A stretch of 64,000 bases of DNA from an uncultured Rothia sp. (GCA_946221065.1 CAMIIO010000001.1:321908-385907); one strand, 5' to 3'; counted from the stretch's first letter, positions 1 through 9,317 are shown. A program made the numbers and translations. The notes: generated from the letters alone by a model not told the origin.

Positions 1-170
1 CACTGGAGCGTACCTATAAGCTACCCGCCTTTGACGAGTATTTACTCGGTTATGCGGATAAGAGTTTTACGATGACCCCGGAGATTCGCCACGAGGTGCT
101 GACGATGAACGGCATTAGCTGGGATTTCACGGTACATGACGGGGAGGTTGTGGGGCGAACCCGCCCATAA
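1..170 (+). CDS. C-terminal end of a winged-helix DNA-binding domain protein (AlkZ/DUF1006-like), 5' truncated
   Basis: Only the last 55 codons lie in the window, read from base 3 to the TAA at 168-170. The fragment has LPAFDEYLLGYADKS near its start and an ending of the form G-x-x-W-x-F-x-V-x-DGEVVGR, which I recognise as the C-terminal signature of the winged-helix family that includes the crosslink-repair DNA glycosylase AlkZ. That family level is as far as the fragment supports; whether this is a glycosylase cannot be judged because the catalytic part is outside the window. Its stop directly abuts the stop of the convergent kinase-like gene, with no spacer and no room for a terminator between them. 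Confidence 0.6.
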   Translation, partial: LERTYKLPAFDEYLLGYADKSFTMTPEIRHEVLTMNGISWDFTVHDGEVVGRTRP

Positions 171-1277
171 CTAGAGCAAATCATCGCGGAAGAAACGAGG
201 CAAGCTCACCGTTTGTCCCTGCTCTGCCAAGGTACAGATAACAGTTATGACGGCGGCGCGGAGGGTAGAGTCCTGCATCATGGCAGAAACAGATTCGGGA
301 GTATCCGGAGACATAGCCTGATAGAGTCGTAACCCCTGCGCAAGCCATTGCTTTTCTGAGAGATGGTTCATGTATCGCGGGTAATGCGGTGCCGAGGGGA
401 AACCCAGTAATAGTTCAGCAAGCGGTAAGAACTGGTGGTGAATGGCGCTTCCCTCGGCGTCGATTCCGCGAACCGTATGCTCAGTACAATCCCACAGCAG
501 ATTATGCGGAGAAAAATCACCCGAGGTGAGTACTAGCTGACTGGACTCCGTCGGGGCAAGAACCTGGGATATCTGCCCGCGCAACTCTCTTGCCTTTAAA
601 GAGTCAGGGTTGAGCCCTCGTAGCGCGCCATATTTTTCTAGTCCCTTGAACACTAACCGGGGCGATGTCAGTGAACCTGGATTCTTCGCCAGGGGGTCTG
701 CACGTTGAATCAGCTCCCGGAAATATTCTTGGGCTGATGATTGTGCGGGTGAGGTGAGCTGCCGTATCCAGAAATCTACCCAGCATTCTAACGCCAGCAG
801 GGCGCGCTCGGGGGAGAATAACCCCTCAGCGAGCGGGATGCCGGGAACATCCTCAATCAAAAACATGCGTAGGGAATCGTTGCTGGCGTATCCCCTAGAA
901 AAGGACGGAATTGAGTCTTTTTGATTACCCAGCAGGTTCAAACATTTCAGCCCGTGTTTTTCTCGTAGATAGCCGAACCCGCCCGAGTTGCTCGCCCCAT
1001 CTTTTCTACGGAAAAATTTGACGATAACACCCGATTGCTCTTCGTTGGCACAACCAACCCGAAGTACCACCGAGCGCATACCTGCCGATAATATCTCTAC
1101 CTTGTGTACAAGAGCGGGAGAGAGACTCAAAGAATCGGTAGCAAAACACACCATCGACTCCGCTAACGCCAAGAATTTAGCGGTATTCACCGGAGATTCG
1201 CTGCGCCCCGGTACGAAGCACCCGGTAGCGCTCGCTAGGAACGCAGAAAATTCCGGGGGACGTGATGAACTAGCCAT
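171..1277 (-). CDS. Aminoglycoside-phosphotransferase/choline-kinase-like protein of unknown substrate
   Basis: A 368-residue protein with the layout of the APH small-molecule kinase family. The N-lobe contains VIVKFF, where the Lys would position ATP, and the C-lobe has the catalytic-loop-like GDFSPHNLLW (the usual His before Gly-Asp is Ser here) followed by a metal-binding Asp in GIDAEG. The substrate cannot be predicted and resistance should not be assumed. The start is the ATG at 1277: a CATAAT -10 box on the minus strand lies six bases ahead (1284-1289), so the mRNA is probably leaderless. The gene shares a 34-base divergent promoter region with miaB and converges head-on with the truncated gene at the window edge. 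Confidence 0.6.
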   Translation of the reverse strand: MASSSRPPEFSAFLASATGCFVPGRSESPVNTAKFLALAESMVCFATDSLSLSPALVHKVEILSAGMRSVVLRVGCANEEQSGVIVKFFRRKDGASNSGGFGYLREKHGLKCLNLLGNQKDSIPSFSRGYASNDSLRMFLIEDVPGIPLAEGLFSPERALLALECWVDFWIRQLTSPAQSSAQEYFRELIQRADPLAKNPGSLTSPRLVFKGLEKYGALRGLNPDSLKARELRGQISQVLAPTESSQLVLTSGDFSPHNLLWDCTEHTVRGIDAEGSAIHHQFLPLAELLLGFPSAPHYPRYMNHLSEKQWLAQGLRLYQAMSPDTPESVSAMMQDSTLRAAVITVICTLAEQGQTVSLPRFFRDDLL

Positions 1278-1283
1278 AGAGTC

Positions 1284-1311
1284 ATTATGCGGTATCTAGT
1301 ACTCTTGTACG
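1284..1311. promoter_or_regulatory. 34-base divergent intergenic region with two leaderless -10 boxes
   Basis: For miaB, TACTCT at 1300-1305 sits at -12 to -7 relative to the GTG at 1312. For the kinase-like gene, CATAAT (minus strand, 1284-1289) sits at -12 to -7 relative to its ATG at 1277. Neither start has a Shine-Dalgarno sequence. Each promoter's -35 region must overlap the start region of the opposite gene. TANNNT spacing of this kind is the usual mark of leaderless actinobacterial transcripts. Confidence 0.5.
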
Positions 1312-2823
1312 GTGACTTTGAATCTTTCTGAACACAAAACCGAATCCACCTCGCACAATGCGCGCACCTACGAGGTGCGTACTTTTGGTTGCCAGATGAA
1401 CGTACACGATTCCGAACGCATGAGCGGTCTGCTGGAATCGAACGGCTACGTGCCGGTGGAAGAGGGACAAACCCCTGATCTGGTGGTGTTCAACACCTGC
1501 GCCGTGCGTGAGAACGCCGACAATAAGCTCTACGGCAACCTGGGTATGCTGGCACCTACCAAGCGTGAACACGAAGGCATGCAGATTGCCGTGGGTGGCT
1601 GCTTAGCGCAGAAGGATCAGGACACGATTCTGAAGAAAGCTCCCTGGGTGGACGTGGTGTTCGGTACACACAATATCGGATCTTTACCCACCTTGTTGGA
1701 GCGCGCCCGTCATAATCATGAGGCGCAGGCAGAGCTGCTGGAATCTCTCGAAGTATTTCCTTCCACTTTGCCGACCAAACGCGATCACGTGTATTCGGGT
1801 TGGGTATCAATTTCTGTGGGGTGCAATAACACCTGCACCTTCTGCATCGTGCCCTCGCTACGCGGCAAAGAGAAAGATCGCCGTCCCGGAGATATTCTTG
1901 CCGAAGTTCAGGCGCTGGTAGATGACGGCGCCATCGAGGTAACCTTGCTGGGGCAGAATGTGAACTCCTACGGCGTGGAATTTGGCGATCGTCAGGCATT
2001 CTCTAAACTATTGCGTGCCTGCGGTGAGATTGAAGGCCTGGAGCGCGTGCGTTTTACCTCCCCGCACCCGGCGATGTTTACCGACGACGTCATTGACGCC
2101 ATGGCGGAAACACCTAACGTGATGCCGGTGCTGCACATGCCGCTACAATCTGGTTCCGATAAGGTGCTTAAAGATATGAAGCGTTCTTATCGTTCCAAGA
2201 AGTTCTTGGGTATCTTGGAGAAGGTACGTGAGAAAATGCCCGACGCCGCGATTACCACGGATATTATTGTGGGTTTCCCCGGCGAAACCGAAGAAGATTT
2301 CCAAAAAACCCTGCGCGTGGTGGAAGAATCCCGGTTCTCCTCGGCGTTTACCTTCCAGTACTCGATTCGTCCGGGCACCCCGGCGGCAACCATGGAAAAC
2401 CAGGTTCCTAAAGAGGTAGTGCAGGAACGCTACGAGCGGTTGATTGCTTTACAGGACCGTATTGCCGGCGAAGAGAATAAGAAGCAACTGGGTAAGACCG
2501 TCGAGCTGATGGCAGTAGCGGAATCCGGGCGTAAGTCCGAGCAGACTCACCGCTTAGCTGGCCGTACACAGGATATGCGCCTGGTGCATTTTTCCGTTCC
2601 AGAAGGTTGTGAGGCTCCGCGTCCGGGCGATTTAGTGACTCTACCGATTACCGAAGCCGGCTCATTCCATCTGATTTCTGATCCCACCGCCGAACAGTAT
2701 TCGGTACGACGTTCCCGTGCGGGTGATGCTTGGGACCGTGCCCAAGCAGACTCCTGTGGGACAGGCACTACGCAGGTTTCCGGCGGCGCCGTGAACCTTG
2801 GATTCCCCACGCTTCGCAAATAA
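1312..2823 (+). CDS. miaB: tRNA-2-methylthio-N6-dimethylallyladenosine synthase MiaB
   Basis: Radical-SAM methylthiotransferase that adds the 2-methylthio group to i6A37 of tRNAs reading UNN codons. The UPF0004 domain carries Cys27, Cys63 and Cys97 for the auxiliary 4Fe-4S cluster. The radical-SAM motif is Cys171-x3-Cys175-x2-Cys178 (CNNTCTFC). A TRAM RNA-binding domain occupies roughly residues 385-455, followed by a divergent tail that is longer than in enterobacterial MiaB. The GTG at 1312 has no Shine-Dalgarno but a well-placed -10 box. miaA, which makes the i6A substrate, starts nine bases after the stop, so the two steps of the modification are co-transcribed. Confidence 0.95.
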   Translation: MTLNLSEHKTESTSHNARTYEVRTFGCQMNVHDSERMSGLLESNGYVPVEEGQTPDLVVFNTCAVRENADNKLYGNLGMLAPTKREHEGMQIAVGGCLAQKDQDTILKKAPWVDVVFGTHNIGSLPTLLERARHNHEAQAELLESLEVFPSTLPTKRDHVYSGWVSISVGCNNTCTFCIVPSLRGKEKDRRPGDILAEVQALVDDGAIEVTLLGQNVNSYGVEFGDRQAFSKLLRACGEIEGLERVRFTSPHPAMFTDDVIDAMAETPNVMPVLHMPLQSGSDKVLKDMKRSYRSKKFLGILEKVREKMPDAAITTDIIVGFPGETEEDFQKTLRVVEESRFSSAFTFQYSIRPGTPAATMENQVPKEVVQERYERLIALQDRIAGEENKKQLGKTVELMAVAESGRKSEQTHRLAGRTQDMRLVHFSVPEGCEAPRPGDLVTLPITEAGSFHLISDPTAEQYSVRRSRAGDAWDRAQADSCGTGTTQVSGGAVNLGFPTLRK

Positions 2824-2832
2824 GGAATACCC

Positions 2833-3765
2833 ATGAGCGAGCTTCCGATCATTTCCGTTGTAGGTCCTACCGCCAGCGGCAAGTCTGATTTAGCGATTGA
2901 CCTTGCCCTGGCATTAGAAGGCGAGTGCGTTAACGCCGACTCGATGCAGTTTTACCGCGGCATGGATATTGGCACCGCCAAGCTAACTACCGCGGAAATG
3001 CGCGGAGTGCCGCACTACCTACTCGATATTCTGGATGTACGCCAAGAGGCCTCGGTTGCGGTTTTTCAGCAGCGAGCCCGTGAACTTTTTACGGAAATTC
3101 GCTCGCGCGGAAAACTACCCATTCTGGTGGGTGGCTCAGGACTGTATGTGCGCGCGGCGCTGGATGTGCTTGAATTCCCGGAGACAAACCCTCAGGTGCG
3201 CGAGCGGATAGCGGCCGAACTTGCCGAGAAAGGCAGGGGAGCGCTTCTAACCCGCCTACGGCAGGTAGATCCGGTTTCTGCCGAGCGTGTGAAGGATGAC
3301 CGTCGCCTGGTGCGCGCGCTGGAGGTGTGGGAGATTACCGGACGCCCCTTCTCATCCTTCATGCCCCAGCGCCACTACGTTGAACCCGCCCTGCAAATTG
3401 GCCTCAACGGTGACCGAACCGAACTGCACCACCGGATTCACGCCAGGGTTGAAAAAATGGCCGAGGCAGGATTACTAGCGGAAGTCGAACGGCTTGAACA
3501 GCAGGGGTTGCGCGAAGGGAAAACAGCCTCACGCGCCATCGGCTATCGCGAGTTCTTGCGGGTTCTTGACGCCCAACGCGGCGACGTCGTCGAACCCTAT
3601 AGCCTGGCTGAGGCGATTGAAGACACAGCCACCGCCACCCGGCAGTTTGCCCGCCGACAAATTACTTGGTTTACCGCCGACCCACGGGTTTACTGGCTCG
3701 ACTGGAATGACCCCCACAAGCTAGAGACGGCAAGAGAACTCATTAACCGCTTCACACCGGTGTAA
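2833..3765 (+). CDS. miaA: tRNA dimethylallyltransferase MiaA
   Basis: Transfers the dimethylallyl group to N6 of A37 in tRNA, giving the substrate for MiaB. The 310-residue length is normal. The P-loop GPTASGKS is at residues 11-18, DSMQFYRGMDIGTAK follows (the family's DSxQ-YxxxDIGTAK motif), then GGSGLYVRA and the tRNA-binding RRLVRALEV. The ATG at 2833 is preceded by a weak AAGGAA element in the short gap after miaB. dapF follows 60 bases later in the same direction, an association common in actinobacteria. Confidence 0.96.
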   Translation: MSELPIISVVGPTASGKSDLAIDLALALEGECVNADSMQFYRGMDIGTAKLTTAEMRGVPHYLLDILDVRQEASVAVFQQRARELFTEIRSRGKLPILVGGSGLYVRAALDVLEFPETNPQVRERIAAELAEKGRGALLTRLRQVDPVSAERVKDDRRLVRALEVWEITGRPFSSFMPQRHYVEPALQIGLNGDRTELHHRIHARVEKMAEAGLLAEVERLEQQGLREGKTASRAIGYREFLRVLDAQRGDVVEPYSLAEAIEDTATATRQFARRQITWFTADPRVYWLDWNDPHKLETARELINRFTPV

Positions 3766-3825
3766 GCCGTAAGATAAGCACAGAACAACCAATATCGCTG
3801 CAATGAGCGAGGCGAAAGGACAAAG

Positions 3826-4755
3826 ATGGGCATTCATAACAATCGCTGGGGCGACCTTACCGGAGTACCACTGACCAAAGGCAACGGAACCGGTAACGAC
3901 TTCATCTTTGTCACCGACCCACAGGGTGTCTTTAACCTCACCCCGGAACTCGTGGCAGCTGTCTGCGACCGGCACTTTGGCATTGGCTCCGACGGTTTTA
4001 TTCGTGCCACCAAATCCAGCACCATCCTAGGGCCAGTAGAAGAAGACCTCTGGTTTATGGACTACCACAATGCGGATGGTTCCCTCTCCGAGATGTGCGG
4101 TAACGGCGTGCGCGCCTTCGTGGACTATCTGCGCACCGAAAAACTCATATCCCTAGAGGTAGGAGAGCAGATTCGTATTGGAACCCGCGGTGGCATTAAA
4201 ACCGTGGGGCGTACCGAGGGCGGTTACGCGATTGATATGGGTCCCTGGGGCTTTATCGACGGCGACTCCGCACGCGATAGCGGTTCGGACGCGCTGGTGA
4301 GTGCTCGCGGATTGAAGACGCAGCGCCCGGCGGTGTCGATTACGATGGGCAACCCGCACACCGTGGTGGCTTTAGGCTCCGATGGTAAGCTTGACGGCTT
4401 AGGCCTGGAAACTGCACCTACCGTTACTCCCACTCCGCCCAACGGGACCAACGTGGAATTTGTGGTGCCCGAGGAAATTGAGGAGACTGAGGCCGAGACT
4501 GGCATGAGCAATGTGGGTGCTATTCGTATGCGCGTGCATGAGCGCGGCGTCGGCGAAACCCTCTCCTGCGGAACCGGGGCCTGCGCGGCGGCCGCGGCAA
4601 CTCGCTTCTGGGGCGGGGAAGAAGCCCCCGACGAGTGGTTGGTTCACGTTCCCGGTGGCACGCTGGCCGTGACGTTTGTGCTGGGCCCGGATGAACTGGA
4701 ACATGTGGTGCTGGCAGGGCCGGCAGAAATGACTGGAAAGATTACGTTGGTCTAA
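3826..4755 (+). CDS. dapF: Diaminopimelate epimerase DapF
   Basis: Interconverts LL- and meso-diaminopimelate in the lysine and peptidoglycan pathway without a cofactor. The two acid/base cysteines are Cys91 in SEMCGNGVRAF and Cys248 in ETLSCGTGACAA, each at the head of one pseudo-symmetric half. The N-terminal GTGNDFIF substrate-binding motif is present. Length (309 residues) is ordinary for actinobacteria. The ATG at 3826 has a good Shine-Dalgarno (GAAAGGA). A G/C-rich hairpin follows the stop. Confidence 0.96.
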   Translation: MGIHNNRWGDLTGVPLTKGNGTGNDFIFVTDPQGVFNLTPELVAAVCDRHFGIGSDGFIRATKSSTILGPVEEDLWFMDYHNADGSLSEMCGNGVRAFVDYLRTEKLISLEVGEQIRIGTRGGIKTVGRTEGGYAIDMGPWGFIDGDSARDSGSDALVSARGLKTQRPAVSITMGNPHTVVALGSDGKLDGLGLETAPTVTPTPPNGTNVEFVVPEEIEETEAETGMSNVGAIRMRVHERGVGETLSCGTGACAAAAATRFWGGEEAPDEWLVHVPGGTLAVTFVLGPDELEHVVLAGPAEMTGKITLV

Positions 4756-4766
4756 GTGGATGGTTC

Positions 4767-4799
4767 GCCTGCCCACCCAGTCTTTTTGGGGCGGGCAGC
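4767..4799. terminator. Imperfect G/C-rich hairpin between dapF and the convergent methyltransferase gene
   Basis: CTGCCCACCCA and TGGGGCGGGCAG pair with one bulge around a T-rich loop. It lies between convergent stops and probably ends transcription from both sides, although no U-tract follows. Confidence 0.45.
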
Positions 4800-4817
4800 T
4801 ACTGCATTAGCGGGTAA

Positions 4818-5438
4818 CTACGCTCGGCGGTGCACCTGGATGAGGCGGAAACCCTTCGACGTCGCATAGCGGCTCACCTCAAACTCACCGGGATAAGATT
4901 CCTGGAGGTCCTGTACCAACCATTTCTGTAAAGAATCCGAGCCTAGATTCTTCTGAACCACTAGATATGCGTGCCCATCCGGTGCCAACCGGGGTATCCA
5001 CTGCCGTAGGATACCGTGCAACACGTCCTTACCCACTCGAATGGGCGGGTTTGACCAGATGGTGTTAAAACGCAGTGCTGGATCGACGTCGTCGGGAGCG
5101 AAAACCTGCACGTTGGCAAGGCTCAGCTTTTCGGCGTTCATCCTGGTTAGCTCCGCAGAACGGGAATTGACCTCCACTCCAATGACTTCGGCGCCCGGTA
5201 GTTTCTTAGCTAGCGTCAGAGTCAGCGGACCCCAGCCGGTTCCAATATCCAGCACTCGTGGTCCCTGTGGTTCCGGTGCTTCCGCCAGTAGAATCGCGGT
5301 GCCCTTATCAATACCGGCGGGCGAAAAAATACCCGAGGACGTCACCACGGAAACACGCTCACCGGCAAGCTCAACCTGCACGCTGTGAGGCTTAAAATCC
5401 CCGCTAGGGGTCGATGAAAAATAATGCTCAGCAGACAT
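4818..5438 (-). CDS. Class I SAM-dependent methyltransferase, RsmC-like (MTS domain)
   Basis: A 206-residue methyltransferase matching the C-terminal catalytic half of RsmC/RlmG-type rRNA guanine-N2 methylases. It shows motif I VLDIGTGWGPL, an acidic EVNSRS strand end, and motif IV WSNPPIRVG (NPP[F/I]). Single-domain forms are common in Gram-positives, so rRNA modification is likely but the target is not determined. I place the start at the ATG at 5438 (MSAEHYFS), which has AGAGGAT upstream. A longer frame reaches 5651 but would overlap the hflX start region and its promoter. Confidence 0.75.
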   Translation of the reverse strand: MSAEHYFSSTPSGDFKPHSVQVELAGERVSVVTSSGIFSPAGIDKGTAILLAEAPEPQGPRVLDIGTGWGPLTLTLAKKLPGAEVIGVEVNSRSAELTRMNAEKLSLANVQVFAPDDVDPALRFNTIWSNPPIRVGKDVLHGILRQWIPRLAPDGHAYLVVQKNLGSDSLQKWLVQDLQESYPGEFEVSRYATSKGFRLIQVHRRA

Positions 5439-5496
5439 ATCCTCTACTCTACGGGAAACCCCGTACTCCCACAGAAGCACGCTGTGAGAAAAACCG

Positions 5497-5526
5497 CGTG
5501 ACCGGTCACGACATCCCAGATAAAAT
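5497..5526 (+). promoter_or_regulatory. Promoter region of hflX with a perfect 14-base palindrome
   Basis: CGTGACCGGTCACG at 5497-5510 is a perfect palindrome. A -10-like TAAAAT follows at 5521-5526, so the palindrome would overlie the -35 position. It could be an operator, but no regulator is identified. Confidence 0.4.
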
Positions 5527-5552
5527 AGAGAAATCTTTGGATGAAAGGAACT

Positions 5553-7151
5553 ATGAGCACCAACGAATCCGCCAACATCCCCAGTGATGAACTCCTGCGT
5601 GAAACCGTGGACCGAGTCCTGGGACGTAGCACTGCTCACACCGAATCTCACTCACCGCTCGACCAGCGAGCCCGAGAACTCTCCGACAACACTCAGCACA
5701 CCCGGTTCGACGGCGAACAAGAGGAACTTGCTGAGCGCCATGCTCTGCGGCGTATTGCCGGGCTTTCCACCGAACTTGAAGACGTTACCGAAGTTGAGTA
5801 CCGTCAGCTTCGTCTTGAACGAGTGGTTCTTGCCGGGCTATGGACCGAAGGCACCGTAGCCGACGCCGAAAATTCCCTTCGCGAACTTGCCGCGCTTGCC
5901 GAGACTGCCGGTTCGGAGGTACTGGATGGTATTGTGCAACGGCGACTCAAACCGGATCCCGGCACGTTCCTTGGTTCTGGTAAGGCACTGGAATTGCGCG
6001 ATATTGTGCAGAGTACCGGAGCCGATACCGTGATTGTAGATTCGGAACTTGCCCCCTCTCAGCGGCGTGCGCTAGAAGATATTGTGAAGGTGAAGGTGAT
6101 TGACCGCACCGCACTAATTCTCGATATTTTTGCCCAGCACGCTAAATCGCGTGAAGGTAAGGCTCAGGTTGAGCTGGCGCAGCTCGAATATATGTTGCCG
6201 CGTTTGCGCGGTTGGGGCGCGTCCCTGTCTCGTCAGGCTGGTGGCCGTGCTGCCGGCGGTGAGGGTATCGGTTCTCGTGGTCCCGGTGAAACCAAGATTG
6301 AGATGGATCGCCGTCGTTTGCGCGCGCGCATGGCAAAGCTACGCCGTGAAATTGCCGAGATGGCTCCTGCCCGAGAAACCAAACGACTTAGCCGCCGTAA
6401 GAACCGCGTGCCATCGGTAGCGATTGCCGGCTACACCAACGCCGGTAAATCATCCCTGCTGAATCGGCTCACCGACGCCGGTGTTCTGGTGGAAAACGCG
6501 CTCTTTGCCACCCTCGACCCGACCGTGCGTAAGGCACAGACTCCCGACGGTATTGGCTACACGCTCTCTGACACCGTGGGATTTGTGCGTTCTTTGCCCA
6601 CTCAACTCGTTGAGGCGTTCCGATCCACCCTGGAAGAGGTTGCCGAGGCGGACGTCATTGTGCACGTAGTGGACGCTTCGCACCCGGACCCCGAAGGGCA
6701 AATTAAAGCGGTGCGGGAGGTCTTTACCGAGGTCAACGCCCAGGACATCCCCGAGATTATTGCGCTGAATAAGGCAGATATTGCAGACCCCTTTGTGGTG
6801 GAGCGTATTCGCCAGCGTGAGCGTAATACCGTGGTGGTTTCCGCGCACAGTGGCGAAGGCATTGAAGAACTCAAACAACGCATTGCCGATACCATTCCGC
6901 GCCCTTCGATCGAGTTGAACCTGTTGGTGCCCTACTCACACGGGGAGATAGTTTCCCGTCTGCATGAGTGGGACGCCGAGATTCTGCGTACCGCTTTTGT
7001 CTCCGACGGAACCTACCTGCAGGTTCTTGTGCGTGAAGAAGTGGCTTCTGAACTGGCGGAATTTAATCTTGATGACGATCTCTTAGAAGTCCTACAGCCT
7101 GAGATTGAAGTCGCGGAAGAGTCGGGAGCCGTGGAGACAGACCGTTCATGA
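5553..7151 (+). CDS. hflX: Ribosome-associated GTPase HflX
   Basis: Translational GTPase that splits or rescues stalled ribosomes under stress. The N-terminal HflX domain has the glycine-rich linker GEGIGSRGPGETKIE before the G domain. The G domain has G1 GYTNAGKSS, the switch II region DTVGFV and G4 NKAD. At 532 residues it has the N-terminal extension usual in actinobacteria. I choose the ATG at 5553 because AAAGGA precedes it; the ATG at 5541 has no Shine-Dalgarno but would only add four residues. Its stop overlaps the start of the helicase gene (ATGA), so the two are translationally coupled. Confidence 0.93.
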   Translation: MSTNESANIPSDELLRETVDRVLGRSTAHTESHSPLDQRARELSDNTQHTRFDGEQEELAERHALRRIAGLSTELEDVTEVEYRQLRLERVVLAGLWTEGTVADAENSLRELAALAETAGSEVLDGIVQRRLKPDPGTFLGSGKALELRDIVQSTGADTVIVDSELAPSQRRALEDIVKVKVIDRTALILDIFAQHAKSREGKAQVELAQLEYMLPRLRGWGASLSRQAGGRAAGGEGIGSRGPGETKIEMDRRRLRARMAKLRREIAEMAPARETKRLSRRKNRVPSVAIAGYTNAGKSSLLNRLTDAGVLVENALFATLDPTVRKAQTPDGIGYTLSDTVGFVRSLPTQLVEAFRSTLEEVAEADVIVHVVDASHPDPEGQIKAVREVFTEVNAQDIPEIIALNKADIADPFVVERIRQRERNTVVVSAHSGEGIEELKQRIADTIPRPSIELNLLVPYSHGEIVSRLHEWDAEILRTAFVSDGTYLQVLVREEVASELAEFNLDDDLLEVLQPEIEVAEESGAVETDRS

Positions 7152-9202
7152 GTGAAGCAGAGACTAATGTAGCTCAGCCCTTGACCGGGCAGGAGCCAGA
7201 AACCCTGCCCGGTGCCCAGCCAGTTCTTAAGCTGCTGGATTCGGTCATTGCCTATAGCGGTGGACAGAACCGACCGGGTCAGCGGGCTATGGCGGCTCAT
7301 GTGGCGCAATCGCTAGAGATGGAATCTCATCTTTTAGTGCAAGCGGGCACGGGAACGGGAAAATCCTTGGGGTATCTTGTTCCCGTGCTTCATTATGCCC
7401 AGCACAGTGAAAAGCCGATTATTGTGGCTACAGCAACGTTGGCTCTGCAATCTCAAATTGTTAACCGCGATATCCCTCGCCTTCTTGAATCTTTGGAGGG
7501 TAAACCGGAGAGTGAGACTGACGTTGCCATTTTGAAGGGACGCAATAACTATGTGTGCCTGCACAAGGTGGAGGGCGGCTACCCAGAGGACGAGGGCGAG
7601 GCTCTCTTTGACATTGACGACGGCGGGGCAGCAACCGCACCATCGGGTAGGTTGGGTGAAGAGGTTGTTCGTCTGCGTCAGTGGGCTGAGACTACCGATA
7701 CCGGCGATCGCGACGAGCTGATTCCCGGTGTATCGGATCGTGCTTGGCGTCAGGTTTCGGTTTCCGCCTCCGAATGCTTGGGTAAACGTTGCCCGCTGGT
7801 GGAATCTTGTTTTAGCGAACTGGCTCGCGAGCGTGCCTCCGAAGCAGACATTGTGATTACCAACCACGCGCTGCTGGCGATTAATGCCTTTGAAGGCGTG
7901 GGAGTTTTGCCAGAACACGAGGTGGTAATTATTGATGAGGCTCACGAACTTGCCGACCGTGTAACGGGTGCTGTAACGGGTGCGCTATCTCCGGTGATGG
8001 TGTCTAAGGCGGCTCGTTCTGTCCGTAAAAATACCAAGGCTAATTCTGATTCATTGGAGCAAGCAGCCCGCGCGCTAGATAACGCGCTGGATGGCGTTCC
8101 CTCCGAGCTTCTTCCCCGCGGTTTACCACCAAAAATTGCCACTGCCATGGAGTCTGTTCGCGATGCCGCTCGTGTGGCTCTGTCTGATACGAAGTCGGAC
8201 TCTAAGGATTCTGACGCCGGGCGTCAGCTTGCCCGCGCCAAAGTCTCTGAGGTACTGGAACTTGCCGAACGCATGGTGGGGGCAGATGAAAAATACGAGG
8301 TGGTATGGATCACCCGTACCGGTTCTTGGGAGCCGGGTAAAGGGTACATTGCGGCTGCCGATACTGACCCGGCAACTCTGCAGGTTGCACCGCTTTCCGT
8401 TGCCGGACGTTTACGTGAGGGGCTGTTCGATGGGCGTACCGTGATTCTTACCTCGGCAACGCTCACCGTAGGGGAGTCATTTGACGTTGCCGCGGGGGCG
8501 CTGGGGCTACAAGGCAAGGAAGCACCACGCTGGCAGGGTATTGATGTGGGATCGCCCTTCGACTACCGCAAGCAGGGAGTGCTCTATCTTGCCGCAGATT
8601 TGCCAAAACCCGGTAGGGGAATTTCGCAAGAGCAACTAGACCGCGTGGTGGAGCTCGTGAACGCTTCCGGCGGAGGGGCACTAGGGTTGTTTTCTTCTAA
8701 ACGTGCCGCCGAAACCGCCGCCGAATATGTGCGAGAAAAAACTAACCTAAATATTTTGGTGCAGGGCGAATCGTCCCTGCGGGCGTTGGTCAAGGAGTTC
8801 TCCGAGGACACTGATTCCTGTCTTTTTGGCACGATGAGCCTGTGGCAGGGTGTGGATGTTCCCGGTGATTCCTGCCGGCTCGTTATGATGGACCGCATCC
8901 CTTTTCCTCGCCCGGATGACCCGCTTTCTGCTGCCCGAACCCGTGCGGTGGCTCAAAACGGTGGTAATGGTTTTATGGCAGTTTCTGCTTATCACGCTGC
9001 TATCCGGATGGCGCAGGGGGCGGGCCGGCTGATTCGTTCGGTGGGCGATCGCGGCGTCGTCGCTGTGCTGGACTCACGGATCGCTACCCAACGTTACGGT
9101 AGCTATATTGTGAACGCCCTTCCTCCTTTTTGGACTACTACACAAACGGCTGTGGTGGTAGGTGCGCTGGAACGGCTTAGTTCAAGTATTAAAGAGAAAT
9201 AG
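7148..9202 (+). CDS. XPD/DinG-family ATP-dependent DNA helicase with Fe-S cysteines
   Basis: A 684-residue superfamily 2 helicase. Walker A is QAGTGTGKS and the DEAH box is IDEAHEL. Between them are four cysteines (in YVCLH, SECLG, KRCPL and ESCFSEL) placed as in the 4Fe-4S domain of XPD/DinG/YoaA. Helicase motifs near the C-terminus include GTMSLWQGVDVPG and QGAGRLIRS. E. coli DinG resolves R-loops and blocked forks and is SOS-induced; here the gene lies next to lexA but I see no LexA box in front of it. The start overlaps hflX by four bases. A hairpin follows before the convergent lexA. Confidence 0.9.
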   Translation: MSEAETNVAQPLTGQEPETLPGAQPVLKLLDSVIAYSGGQNRPGQRAMAAHVAQSLEMESHLLVQAGTGTGKSLGYLVPVLHYAQHSEKPIIVATATLALQSQIVNRDIPRLLESLEGKPESETDVAILKGRNNYVCLHKVEGGYPEDEGEALFDIDDGGAATAPSGRLGEEVVRLRQWAETTDTGDRDELIPGVSDRAWRQVSVSASECLGKRCPLVESCFSELARERASEADIVITNHALLAINAFEGVGVLPEHEVVIIDEAHELADRVTGAVTGALSPVMVSKAARSVRKNTKANSDSLEQAARALDNALDGVPSELLPRGLPPKIATAMESVRDAARVALSDTKSDSKDSDAGRQLARAKVSEVLELAERMVGADEKYEVVWITRTGSWEPGKGYIAAADTDPATLQVAPLSVAGRLREGLFDGRTVILTSATLTVGESFDVAAGALGLQGKEAPRWQGIDVGSPFDYRKQGVLYLAADLPKPGRGISQEQLDRVVELVNASGGGALGLFSSKRAAETAAEYVREKTNLNILVQGESSLRALVKEFSEDTDSCLFGTMSLWQGVDVPGDSCRLVMMDRIPFPRPDDPLSAARTRAVAQNGGNGFMAVSAYHAAIRMAQGAGRLIRSVGDRGVVAVLDSRIATQRYGSYIVNALPPFWTTTQTAVVVGALERLSSSIKEK

Positions 9203-9246
9203 TTTCTTATAGCTGACCGAATTTTACTACGGGAATAATACACAGC

Positions 9247-9285
9247 GGAGCGCCGCGGCATCGAGAAGATATGCTACGGCGCTCC
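9247..9285. terminator. Bidirectional hairpin between helicase and lexA
   Basis: GGAGCGCCG (9247-9255) pairs perfectly with CGGCGCTCC (9277-9285) around a 21-base loop, between two convergent genes. There is no clear U-tract. Confidence 0.55.
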
Positions 9286-9317
9286 TTGCGCTATGAAAAG
9301 TTAGCTCGGGCGGAAAA

